Shown here: piece by piece, positions 52,290-61,484 of the stretch
Numbering within the stretch: position 1 is the stretch's first letter
Layout of the letters: each line of letters opens with the position of its first letter
Assembly: GCA_963281255.1 (NCBI GenBank)
Contig: OY725504.1
Span: 3,100,001-3,164,000 of the forward strand
Direction of reading: 5' to 3'
DNA: 64,000 bases
From: Aphrocallistes beatrix
Taxonomy: Eukaryota > Porifera > Hexactinellida > Sceptrulophora > Aphrocallistidae
Position numbers and translations under genes: made by a program
The notes under the pieces: generated by a model
What the model saw: only the letters and a program-made list of their open reading frames with translations
Told to the model about the DNA's origin: nothing
Databases searched by the model: none

Positions 52290-54272
52290 CTATTTAGCTG
52301 CTGCACTCTCACTTTGTATTAGGAGTAGATCCTCGAGATCTTCTTTGTATAAATTGGCTACTTCGTTTCGCCGTAACTTGAATGTAGGAGTTAGCAAATT
52401 ATTTTCTATCGAGAATGGTTCAGGAATTAGTCGAAGGAATTTAATCCTCTCGAAAGAGTTCAGGCCATATTCCCTTGCATCCGTATCGACTTCTCGGAAA
52501 AGTGTGCAAACTAATTGTCTATCGGTGCACATTTCCTCCAAACTTCTGCCTTTCACTCCCTTCTTCTCTGCCCATCCCGGGAAGGTGTCAGGATCCGGCA
52601 CCAGGATCGCTATTGGGAAGGGGTAGAGTGAGTTAGCGTGTACGAATGCCTGCATGACAGCTGGATGACGTGTGTAGCAGTTTTCGATCTTTTCTGGTGC
52701 AATGTATTCTCCGTTTGAAAGCTTGACGATATGCTTCTTCCTGTCAATAATCTTGAGACAACCGTTGGCGCACCACTTCCCGATATCTCCTGAGTGAAGC
52801 CAGCCATCTGCGTCCAGAGCTTCACTGGTTTTCTCTTCATTAAGAAGATAACCTTTGAACACGTTAGGCCCTTTACAACAGACCTCTCCTTCACCATTTA
52901 TTGCGAAATATTCCATTTCCGGTACGTCCACCACTTTGACAATGTTACAAGGCAGAGGTGGCCCGACGTGACCAGGAGTCGACTCTCCAACCAGTGTGAT
53001 TGAAACCCCGGCAGTAGCCTCAGTCTGTCCGTACCCTTCCAGGACATGGCAACCTAACGCACAACGCAGGAATGTAATCACTTCCGGAGCAATCGGAGCC
53101 GCTCCGGTAAGAGCAAGTCGGACACGACCTCCCAAGCCCTCTTGAAAGCGCCTGAAGAGTAAACGATCCCATATTGTGGTCCTGGAAACGATGCCATTTT
53201 CGAGATCCTTCTTCTTTCTGCGCATTGCTAGATTGAATATTTTCCTTTTCAATAAACTTGAATTGACAATCGACATCGTTTTGTCGTACAATCGATTGTA
53301 CAGCCTCGGAACTGAAACGAATAACGTTGGTCTACAGGCTGCGATGTCGTCTACCAATAATTTCATGTCCCCTTGGAAAAAGCAAATCCTAGCTCCGTGC
53401 ATGTAAAGAATCGCTTGCATTTCCCTCTCCAGCATGTGGGCCAAGGGTAAATATGAGAGGTACCAGTCTTCTATTGAGATCGGCGCCTCTAAACCTGTCA
53501 TTATGACAGCAGCTGCTGAAAGGTTTGACACGATATTCTGGTGTGTTAACATAACACCTTTCGGTTTTCCTGTCGTTCCGGATGTATAGCATACTGTGGC
53601 TATGTCATTGCGACGAGGCGGTTTATGCTGTAGAGGCGACTTTCTGCCTTCTTCCTCTAGCTCTCGAATGGAAATTATTTCGATCCTGAACTCACTAGCT
53701 AAGGTTTTATCCACCATAGTGACCGAACCTATCTTCACGACTAGTTTAGGAACTTTTGTATTCGCGACTATCCTGAATCGATCTATAAACCTGTCAGCTG
53801 ACAGCACCACTACTTCCGTTTTAGCTTGAGTCACAATGTGTTCTATCGCCTCAGGTCCCAGAGTGTCGTAGAGTGGGACTAGCACCTGACTGTACGCGTT
53901 ACAAGCCTGCTCCACTATCACCCACTCAGGACAGTTCCTACTCGCTATTCCTACAAAGGTACCTTGTCCTGCAATGTGTCCTCGATTAACGAGTCCGCTC
54001 CCGAAGTTAGTGATCCTCTCCTGAACTTCTGCATACGTCTGGAATACATAAGGCTTGTTGAACCGTCTAGTTCCAAGACAGGGCAGATCTCCAGCCAGCC
54101 TTAGCCCCCGTCGGAAACCTTCATACAGAGTTCTGACATCATCATAGTAGTTTTCTATCAATTTACAATCTTCGCCTACAAGGCAACTGACTCGAACATT
54201 AGGATCATCTTCCAATGGTCTTGATTGCTGGTCTCTAGAATATGTATATTTGCCGTGACGAGTAGCAGCCAT
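52290..54272 (-). CDS. ACSL: Long-chain fatty-acid-CoA ligase (ACSL1/5/6 type)
   Basis: Activates long-chain fatty acids to acyl-CoA through an acyl-adenylate, at the ER or outer mitochondrial membrane. Positions below count from Met 54272 (MAATRHGKY; 660 residues). The P-loop/AMP motif YTSGTTGKPKGVMLTH is at ~229-244 and the LPLAHMLER linker region at ~275-283. Motif A5 EGYGQTEATAG lies at ~412-422, GWLHSGDIG at ~490-498, and the hinge and C-terminal DRKKHIVKLSNGEYIAPEKI at ~510-529. All are intact. The frame extends upstream to 54305 without an ATG. The N-terminal hydrophobic anchor of vertebrate ACSL1 is not evident. One exon, against ~20 in vertebrates. Convergent with the FAF2-like gene. 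Confidence 0.95.
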   Translation of the reverse strand: MAATRHGKYTYSRDQQSRPLEDDPNVRVSCLVGEDCKLIENYYDDVRTLYEGFRRGLRLAGDLPCLGTRRFNKPYVFQTYAEVQERITNFGSGLVNRGHIAGQGTFVGIASRNCPEWVIVEQACNAYSQVLVPLYDTLGPEAIEHIVTQAKTEVVVLSADRFIDRFRIVANTKVPKLVVKIGSVTMVDKTLASEFRIEIISIRELEEEGRKSPLQHKPPRRNDIATVCYTSGTTGKPKGVMLTHQNIVSNLSAAAVIMTGLEAPISIEDWYLSYLPLAHMLEREMQAILYMHGARICFFQGDMKLLVDDIAACRPTLFVSVPRLYNRLYDKTMSIVNSSLLKRKIFNLAMRRKKKDLENGIVSRTTIWDRLLFRRFQEGLGGRVRLALTGAAPIAPEVITFLRCALGCHVLEGYGQTEATAGVSITLVGESTPGHVGPPLPCNIVKVVDVPEMEYFAINGEGEVCCKGPNVFKGYLLNEEKTSEALDADGWLHSGDIGKWCANGCLKIIDRKKHIVKLSNGEYIAPEKIENCYTRHPAVMQAFVHANSLYPFPIAILVPDPDTFPGWAEKKGVKGRSLEEMCTDRQLVCTLFREVDTDAREYGLNSFERIKFLRLIPEPFSIENNLLTPTFKLRRNEVANLYKEDLEDLLLIQSESAAAK

Positions 54273-54797
54273 ATAGTAAATATTATTGTGAAAAAATGTA
54301 TACAAATGATTTCAGCTTGAATGAATATTTTGTGTATAGAAGTGAATTTTATACTTAAATGGAATAGGCTTGAAAGGAACAAAGCTTATTTAGAAACTTT
54401 TTGGTTTCATATTATAATGATGGCTACATGTGATTAGACTTGCATTCTTTGCTTTGGATTCAAATATGTTACACATACACTCCCATTCTTTGCATTTTAG
54501 TGGGTGCTAGTGAAAATATTCACACATACGTAGTTGCAAGGAAAATACTGTATCCCTTGTCATGATTGATTATAATTATTCTTTCTCCATTGGTACAGTT
54601 ATGGTGCACAAGTTCATGATGACTTATTCAATGAACTTGAACTATCACTGAATGAGCTAGTTATGTAGAAATACAAGTATCAGCATTTGAGAGTTCATAA
54701 TATCTCACATAATTAAATAACAATTTTCCGCTAAATTGTCAAAACTGGAATAAGGTCGAATTATTTCAAGACTGGAATAAGACCGAATTTACAAAAC

Positions 54798-54894
54798 TGG
54801 GGCCTTATTCACTAACAAAACTTAAGTTTTGCTTAACTTTAAGCAAAAACCAAGTATTTGCTTAAAGTTAAGAAGTTTAGTCAATAAGGCCCCT
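54798..54894. mobile_element. GGGGCCTTATTCAC palindromic MITE
   Basis: GGGGCCTTATTCACTAA ... TTTAGTCAATAAGGCCCC with inner AACTTAAG/CTTAAAGTTAAG pairs, 97 bp. It interrupts an AAAACTGGAATAAGG unit of the local repeat, leaving CTGG on both sides. Non-coding. Confidence 0.65.
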
Positions 54895-55549
54895 GGAATA
54901 AGGCCGAATTATTTAAGACTGGAATAAGGCTGAATTGTCAAAACTGGAATAAGTCCCAATGATCAATTTGGATCTAGAGGGAGAACAGTGTTTATTTTGT
55001 GAATTATTAAAGAATGGGGGAGGGGGTCGATTGGAGGCATTTTCTGGGTTTGTTAGGAACCACTGTAAGAAATAGTCTCTTTTTTTATTTCTAATTCGTG
55101 AACTACACATCCGAATTATTCAGTTTTGAAACTTTCAACACAAATACTTGATCTCATTTATCAACTCGTGCTACTTTGTGTCACTAATCCACCTCATAAT
55201 ATATAATGGCCTTGACTAGGGACAAGTAGCATCAGGTATCAAAGGTAGATAATTTTAAACTTGGGAGGTAGTAATTGATTTGATGTTCTCAATTATGACA
55301 ATAATTATGATTCGTAATCTACACATTAATTATAATTTGTAGATTAAGAATTTGAAATAGTGTTTCTTACAGTTTGAGTAGATATTCCTTTATAAAGAGA
55401 CCCACTTTAATACTATTTGTATTGGGGTTTTTGTGGTGGTCGAATACTTTTGTCGGGTACTGTATATTTAACTTGTTAGTCCACTTGTGATAAGTGTTAG
55501 CATTACGTACATATTATTCAGCTTTCCCAGTTTTGAAAATCGGCCTTTT

Positions 55550-55785
55550 CCGGATTGACAATTCGGCCTTATTCCAGTGTTGAAATAATTCGGCCTTATT
55601 CCAGTGTTGAAATAATTCGGCCTTATTCCAGTGTTGAAATAATTCGGCCTTATTCCAGTGTTGAAATAATTCGGCCTTATTCCAGTGTTGAAATAATTCG
55701 GCCTTATTCCAGTGTTGAAATAATTCGACCTTATTCCAGTTTTGACAATTCAGCTTTATTCCAGTGTTGGAATAATTTGAAATAT
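55550..55785. repeat. 27-bp minisatellite
   Basis: About seven to eight tandem copies of TTCGGCCTTATTCCAGTG plus TTGAAATAA (27 bp). Because 27 is a multiple of three, several frames stay open and give 9-residue peptide repeats on both strands; I do not regard these as coding. Related single units lie inverted at 54745-54960, upstream of ACSL. The array lies ~100 bp beyond the 3' end of the methyltransferase gene. Confidence 0.9.
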
Positions 55786-55884
55786 GTGGCGTAAGCTCAC
55801 TCGTCTGAGTAGCTCTTACCCTATGTACGTTTAATATGAACATAATACCATCAACTACATGGTGTTGCAAGATTAGTTACAAGT

Positions 55885-56673
55885 CTAAAACGACTTCTTC
55901 GATCCTAAAATCAAAACGATGATATCATCGAACTCAATCTTGTCACTTTCTTTCGAGACAAGATCAAACTTCTTTATTTCTTCTTCGATTGATCCATCAG
56001 TGAAAGCTTCTACACTGAATGTCGAGATGAATCTCTTCCTGAAATGATCGTACCATTGCTCTTTTGTCAGAGAATGCTTGTAGATTTCTTCTTCTGTGCC
56101 AACTTGAAAACCAGCTTCCCTTAGCAACTGTTCTAGTATCTTGATGTTATAACTTCTCCATAGTTTTTGTACTGACAAAGGTAATGGAATGTTTTGCACT
56201 TTATCATGACGTGTGATAACTAAAATTTTTCCTGTTGGGGGCAATTTTTTGTATACATATTTGAATGCAATTTCTAGTGATTTCTGATTGCAAAAGTGGA
56301 CACTGAAGCAGGAAATGAAAATGTCAAATGATGCATCAAATTTCGAAATGTTCTCCATGTCTAAGCATACGAACTCCAGTGACGTATTGAGATGATGTTT
56401 ATCTCTACCTACTGTAAGCATTTTATCGGATGGATCAACGCAATACGCTTTCACTTGCTTGATCTTCATAATCTCATTGAGTAAATCCCCACAGCCTCCC
56501 CCCATGTCAACAATTGTTTCTCCTTCTTTGAATTTCAGATAGTGCACAGCTTGTTCTGCGATCCATTTCATCTTGGACTGTCCATAAAACTGTAGTTCCC
56601 CGTAATCCTGACTTATCTGATCAAAGTGTTCGTAAGTATTGCTTGCAGGTTCAACTTGTAGTACATCAGACAT
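55885..56673 (-). CDS. Class I SAM-dependent methyltransferase
   Basis: 262 residues, intronless. Motif I VDMGGGCGD (55-63) is the SAM glycine loop; CVDPSDKML (78-86) supplies the acidic ribose contact; CLDMENIS (103-110) is motif II. DASFDIFISCFSVHF (113-127) is the strand-4 region of type-11/12 methyltransferases, and GKILVITRHD follows strand 5. The C-terminal ~70 residues (EQWYDHFRKRFISTFS onwards) form a substrate-side helical cap. The layout resembles small-molecule methyltransferases, including juvenile-hormone or ubiquinone-type relatives, but the substrate cannot be told. A truncated duplicate lies at 59281-59745. The end of a GCGCGCTTCGC repeat lies 61 bp upstream of the start, in the promoter. 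Confidence 0.8.
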   Translation of the reverse strand: MSDVLQVEPASNTYEHFDQISQDYGELQFYGQSKMKWIAEQAVHYLKFKEGETIVDMGGGCGDLLNEIMKIKQVKAYCVDPSDKMLTVGRDKHHLNTSLEFVCLDMENISKFDASFDIFISCFSVHFCNQKSLEIAFKYVYKKLPPTGKILVITRHDKVQNIPLPLSVQKLWRSYNIKILEQLLREAGFQVGTEEEIYKHSLTKEQWYDHFRKRFISTFSVEAFTDGSIEEEIKKFDLVSKESDKIEFDDIIVLILGSKKSF

Positions 56674-56733
56674 AATACATGTTCTAAAGTTTAATTTAAC
56701 ACTTATAGGTAATGCTATCTCCTTTTTAATTAA

Positions 56734-56813
56734 TCAATGTTACCACAGGCGCCTCCGGCGGACACAAAGTGCCCGCCAGCCGCGCAGCGCAAGCAAGCGA
56801 AGCGCGCTTGTAT
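56734..56813. repeat. Terminal piece of GCGCGCTTCGC element
   Basis: ATTAATCAATGTTACCACAG followed by GGCGCCTCCGGCGGACACAA and GCGCAGCGCAAGCAAGCGAAG. Only the outer ~80 bp of an element arm remains, directly in the methyltransferase promoter region. Confidence 0.7.
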
Positions 56814-57468
56814 ATATTTAGGGCTTTCAATAAGTTCCAGGAATGACTCTGTATATCTAAATGTAATAGAGATAGGCTATATCAATTTAATCCATTGAAC
56901 TCATTGAAGCCTTGCCTCCTGATTCGTATATAGGCTTGTTCTGTTCTGAAATTTTTTACTTTTACTCAACTCTATTTATAGACCTCAGTTTTGCGCACTT
57001 GATGCTAATTCCCGTTTTACCATTGAAAATCAATGCATTTATGTTTTCATAGATAGATAGTTCTAGGAATTACATAAGAGTAAAAGTTTGAGTCAGATAT
57101 GTAAGAACCGATGGGATTAATCGAACGGGAACTAGTCATTTGAATCCATTGAGGCAAATTCGAATAGTGTCACTTCCTATGGGATTTTAGCCACTTTTCA
57201 CCACTCAAAATGTGGCAAATAGAGTGGGTTACAAATAACATTACGATTGTTTCTGTGAAGAAGCGTTTAATAAATAAGGATACTATTTGCTAAGAGCAAC
57301 ACGCAGTAAAGAAAACAACACTAAGTACGAGTGTCTAGCTGCTAAGATATACATATACTATAACATCACACAGGACTATCCTAACCTAATACGCTCGTTA
57401 CTCTAAGTGTGGCGCCTAAGCGCCAAGTAAACTATTTCACATTTCGTAACTAGTTTAGAAACTTTGAC
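56814..57468. other. Spacer, no gene seen
   Basis: AT-rich unique sequence upstream of the methyltransferase. No conserved ORF or family repeat is recognised. Confidence 0.4.
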
Positions 57469-58013
57469 ATGAGGGGTATCGTAAAGTTTGAATTATTAAC
57501 ATGAAGTAAAGGAGACAAAAACTTCATTTAGTTTTTTACTTAAGACTTCTCTACATAGTCACCGTCCAGAGTCACACATTTCTCCCATCGTTTCTTGATC
57601 TTCCGCAGGCCGTCATTGTAGAAGTCCTCAGATTGCATTGAAAACCACTGTTCCACCTCTTGAATGACCTCATCTGTGTCATCAAATCGTGGAAATTCCT
57701 TTTCCACTCACAACAGTGTCATACGACGGACAATCATGACCATAGACAGCCTTCATTTCTTCATGGATTTTCCAGGCACTGTAACCCTTCAAATGCAGGA
57801 ACTTAATCACGCTGCGAGACTCAACCTTCCACTCCATCTTGCAGGTTACTGAAATCTAGCGTCATCAGTTAAAATAGTAAAAGAAGTTGAAAGAACATTT
57901 TCGCACCATCATGCGCATGAGGACCAGTGATTACACTGACAAAATGTCATCGACATAGCTCAATAACCTCCGGGTGATAATTAAAACTTTACGATAGCCC
58001 CTCGTACATTCAG
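57469..58013 (-). mobile_element. Internally deleted mariner remnant
   Basis: Ends GAGGGGTATCGTAAAGTTT at the left and AAACTTTACGATAGCCCCTC at the right are inverted repeats, with TA at the right flank. On the minus strand the N-terminal helix-turn-helix of a mariner transposase is readable (EWKVESRSVIKFLHLKGYSA, KIHEEMKAVYGHDCPSY). It is joined directly to the C-terminus (EQWFSMQSEDFYNDGLRKIK, RWEKCVTLDGDYVEKS). The catalytic core is missing, so the element is non-autonomous. It is a different mariner subfamily from the one at 984-2297. Confidence 0.85.
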
Positions 58014-58089
58014 TAAACCATCTAATTGATTTTCAGATGACTAATAAATCAATTTGAAAAGATAATATGTAGTCGACCTATCATTTTAT

Positions 58090-59135
58090 ACCCAACACGC
58101 TTCGCTTGCTTGCGCTGCTTGGCTGGCGGGCACTTTGTGTCCGCCAGAGGCGTCCCTTGAGCAACTATGTTCACATTGATTAATTATAAGGTAGATAACA
58201 TCTAATTAGGTCTGTCTTGCTGTTACAGTCACTCGAAATGACTCGAAAAATCCCAAAATTTGTCAATTTTTGAAGCGTAATGATGACGTCATAACAAAAT
58301 GATGAGTGATCATTTTTTCATGATAGTTGTATCATATGTGAAGAATATTAATGCACACAGTCTATTAAAATTTCAGCCTTTTATCACCTAAATTGGCTGA
58401 GTTAAAGCCGAAAAACTGAAATTTCTAATTATAAAAAAGGTGATAATGACGTCATAATTCCATGATGAGTTGACATTTTGGTATGAGGTCAGAACATAGT
58501 GGAGCCATAGCCAAAAGACATTTCTATGCCTTTCAGTTTCTTATGACGTCATCATTACGCATCAAAAATTTTACAAATTGGCAAATTTAGTGATTTTTCA
58601 TGCAATATCGATTATACTTAGTAATAGTAGGACATACGTATTAGAGATGTTATATCCCATATAATTAATCAATGTGACCCCAGGCGCCTTTTCGGCATGT
58701 CTTTTGCCTATGGCTCCACTATGCTCTGACCTCAAACCAAGTTGTCAACTCATCATGGAATTATGACGTCATTATCACCTTTTTTTAAATAATCAGAAAT
58801 TTCAGTTTATCGACTATAACTGCCATTTTAGGTGATATAAGGCTGAAATTTTAATAGAATGTTTATATTAATATATCTCAAATATGATAAAACTTTCATC
58901 AAAAAATGGTGGCTCATCACTCTGTTATGACGTCATCATTGAACATTTTTTAAAAAATTTCAAAACTGACAAATTTGATGATTTTTCGAGTGATATCAAT
59001 TATAACACCAAGACACATATTTAGAGATGCTATCTCCCTTATAATTACTAATTGTGAGCCCAGGCACCCAAAGGGTGCCTCCGGCGGACACAAAGTGTCA
59101 GCCAGGCGCGCAGCGCAAGCAAGCGAAGCGCGCTT
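58090..59135. repeat. Rearranged GCGCGCTTCGC palindrome
   Basis: A left arm starting CGCTTCGCTTGCTTGCGCTG and a right arm ending GCGCAAGCAAGCGAAGCGCG surround a partial third arm segment (58530-58690), so the palindrome has been duplicated or rearranged internally. Five TGACGTCAT-type sites occur. Non-coding. Confidence 0.7.
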
Positions 59136-59280
59136 GTTATATATGAATATTTAATAAATTTGATAAAGTTTGAAATCCAAAAAACTTAAAAAGATAAATA
59201 AGAATGGAAAATAGTTTAAACAAATCTAGTACATAGTATTAGTAAACAATAATCGAAAAGGGGATGGGTGTTGACCTTAA

Positions 59281-59745
59281 TATTTACATAATACCATCAA
59301 CTACTTAGTGTTGCAATATTTGAAAGTGCTACTCTAAAACGATTTCTTCGATCCTAATATAAAAACAATGATACTTAAGTATCATCGAACTCAATCTTGT
59401 CACTTTCTTTCGAGACAAGGTCCAACTTCTTTATTTCTTCTTCGATTGATCCATCAGTGAAAGCTTCTACGCTGAATGTCGAGATGAATCTCTTCCTGAA
59501 ATGATCGTACCATTGCTCTGAGAGAAACCAATTGTTGTCATGAAAAACATTAGCCTGTGTAACTAAGTATATTATAATATGCATCAAACAGTTCCCTCGT
59601 AAGGTTCTCTGTAAAGATACACAATGGGAAGGTCCCCAAAGACGAAAAAGCTGAGCAAATATGAATTTTCGGACTATATTGGAAAATAATTCTCAATAAT
59701 TATTATTCACATATGTTCTAAAGTTTAATTTAACACTGTAGGTAA
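59281..59745 (-). pseudogene. Internally deleted copy of the methyltransferase gene
   Basis: On the minus strand the 5' flank (ATGTTCTAAAGTTTAATTTAACAC near 59715-59738) and the last ~47 codons plus 3' flank (59281-59518; EQWYDHFRKRFISTFSVEAF..., then the TACCATCAACTAC block) match the gene at 55885-56673. Everything between, including motif I and the SAM site, is missing and replaced by ~190 bp of other sequence. It cannot be an active enzyme. Confidence 0.8.
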
Positions 59746-61484
59746 AATTTGTACTACGTTTCGTTTACGATACATAATTAGGGAAGCAATCGAGTGTGGA
59801 GAGACAAAAGAAAAACATCTGTATTTCTTTCGATGAAGGTTGTATTTCCATTCGTATTTGATCATTATCATCCCTGGTCTGGTCTGGTCTAGTTATGATG
59901 GACGGGGAATTCAAGGCAAGTGAAACGCTTTTTTTGCCGAAATACTGCATCATGTTATACACATTATTAACAGCATTCTAAAATAATATCATAATTAACC
60001 TTTTCCCTTATTAGTACATAGGCGTCGTAACCCACCCGGTTACCCGGCAATTGCCGGGCGGCCCAGAGTGAATGCCGGGTACTACCCGGTAAAAAGCTTA
60101 GTGCTATTATGTACTGGTAATTGACTGTTACTAATTCCTCATGTAGATCAAGGGTTCACGGCCCATTTGGCTGACGGTAACGCTGGATCAGCTGAAGATA
60201 CGGCCCGATTAACTGACTGAACGGCCCTGGATTATTGTGGCCGGGCAGTCCAAGGGTAGGAAATAAAGTTTACGACGCCTATGCTTATTACCTTTCAATA
60301 TTACCGAAAATTTATACAGCCAGCTTTGTTGTTAATCTTAATGATTTCCTTGCACTATTCGAATAACCAATTGCACTCAAAAGTTGGAATCGGGTCCAAT
60401 TTTCAGAACCTGACGCTGACCCGAACTGGAATTTGAATCCGCATGGAGCCTAAAGCCGCTTAATTTATCTTCTAGATATTGCTAGATTCGATTATAAGGT
60501 CACCTGCCTGTGCCCGAACCAATTCCAATATGGTTGCACTACTCGTAGTTCAGCATAAACTGTAATATATAGGCAATATGCAAGCGTGTAGAGATTATGT
60601 ATTATATCATCAAAAATAACGGTAGTGTGATTATACGAGAGATTAACGTCAGCCATTCTATGCTCGCAAATTCAAATATTTCCCAAATAAATCATGAACG
60701 TTTGTAATGGATTACAATCGAAAGTTGGGACCATTCGCAGCTTCAATAAACCCCCTCCCCCCCCCCATCCAAAAAGAATGCAAATATTGCATGTATCAGA
60801 CGCTGATATATCTGATTAAATTGACACAATACATAACATGGGAGATACAACAACGAGAAAAATGCAGTAAGAGTATAAAAGATAAAACGGCGTGCCGACT
60901 TCCAGTTAAACGATTAAAATTGCGCGAACAGCGCGAGACGCGGCCCTTGAGAAACACCGTGCCCATCGGAAAGGAGATGTGTGTGCAAGTGGAGTGAATG
61001 TTCAAACTCTAAGAGAGATACGGTAAAGCAGGTAAAATAAAATCAATTTTTTCCCCGTATTTGGGGTAAGCAGCGGAGTTCTCTATGTCTCATTGAAAAT
61101 AATTAAAATTCTTGATAAAGGTACGTAGGCAAAACCTGATATCAATCCTACTAATCAGAATTTCCATTATCAGGAAATGAATATAGTCCTGATCTGTTAT
61201 TAAGACGCCTTTTACTGAATTGTAAAGGAAATTCTCAGAAGTGGGAGTTAGAATAATTATCTTTTTATTCAAAAACGTATCAAATGACCTTCCTATTTAG
61301 ATTAATGGTTTTCAAGAGGCGTATTTAACTGATATCAAATGATAAGATATCTTAAGCTAAAATAATTGAGCATGATTTACATAATGCTGAAGTCCTCCAA
61401 ACAACTAGAATGATGGCACGAATGGAGTGAAGGGCAGTCTTAATTAAATGTTTTAGTTATCATCTTGTTATATAATAACTTACC
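59746..61484. other. Spacer with one TIR element
   Basis: Contains the CATAGGCGTCGTAA element (60018-60284) and otherwise unique AT-rich sequence. The 3' UTR or a final exon of the minus-strand gene beginning upstream of 64000 may lie here. TCTCTCTTAG at ~61010 is a candidate acceptor, but I cannot confirm it. Confidence 0.4.
60018..60284. mobile_element. CATAGGCGTCGTAA-ended non-autonomous element
   Basis: CATAGGCGTCGTAA at the left and TTACGACGCCTATG at the right are perfect 14-bp inverted ends. The 267-bp interior has GC-rich CCCGGTTACCCGGCAATTGC and GCCGGGTACTACCCGG hairpins. Non-coding; superfamily unknown. Confidence 0.75.

Larger units (their letters stand above)
54306..55884. other. 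Spacer upstream of ACSL with CGGCCTTATTCCAG repeats
   Basis: AT-rich promoter side of ACSL; scattered inverted CTGGAATAAGGCCGAATT units near 54745-54960 that match the minisatellite at 55550-55785; and a palindromic element at 54798-54894. No gene. Confidence 0.5.

Noticed and set aside
55514-55870. ORFs on both strands through the 27-bp minisatellite
   Set aside because: The unit length is divisible by three, so frames stay open automatically. No flanking coding sequence.
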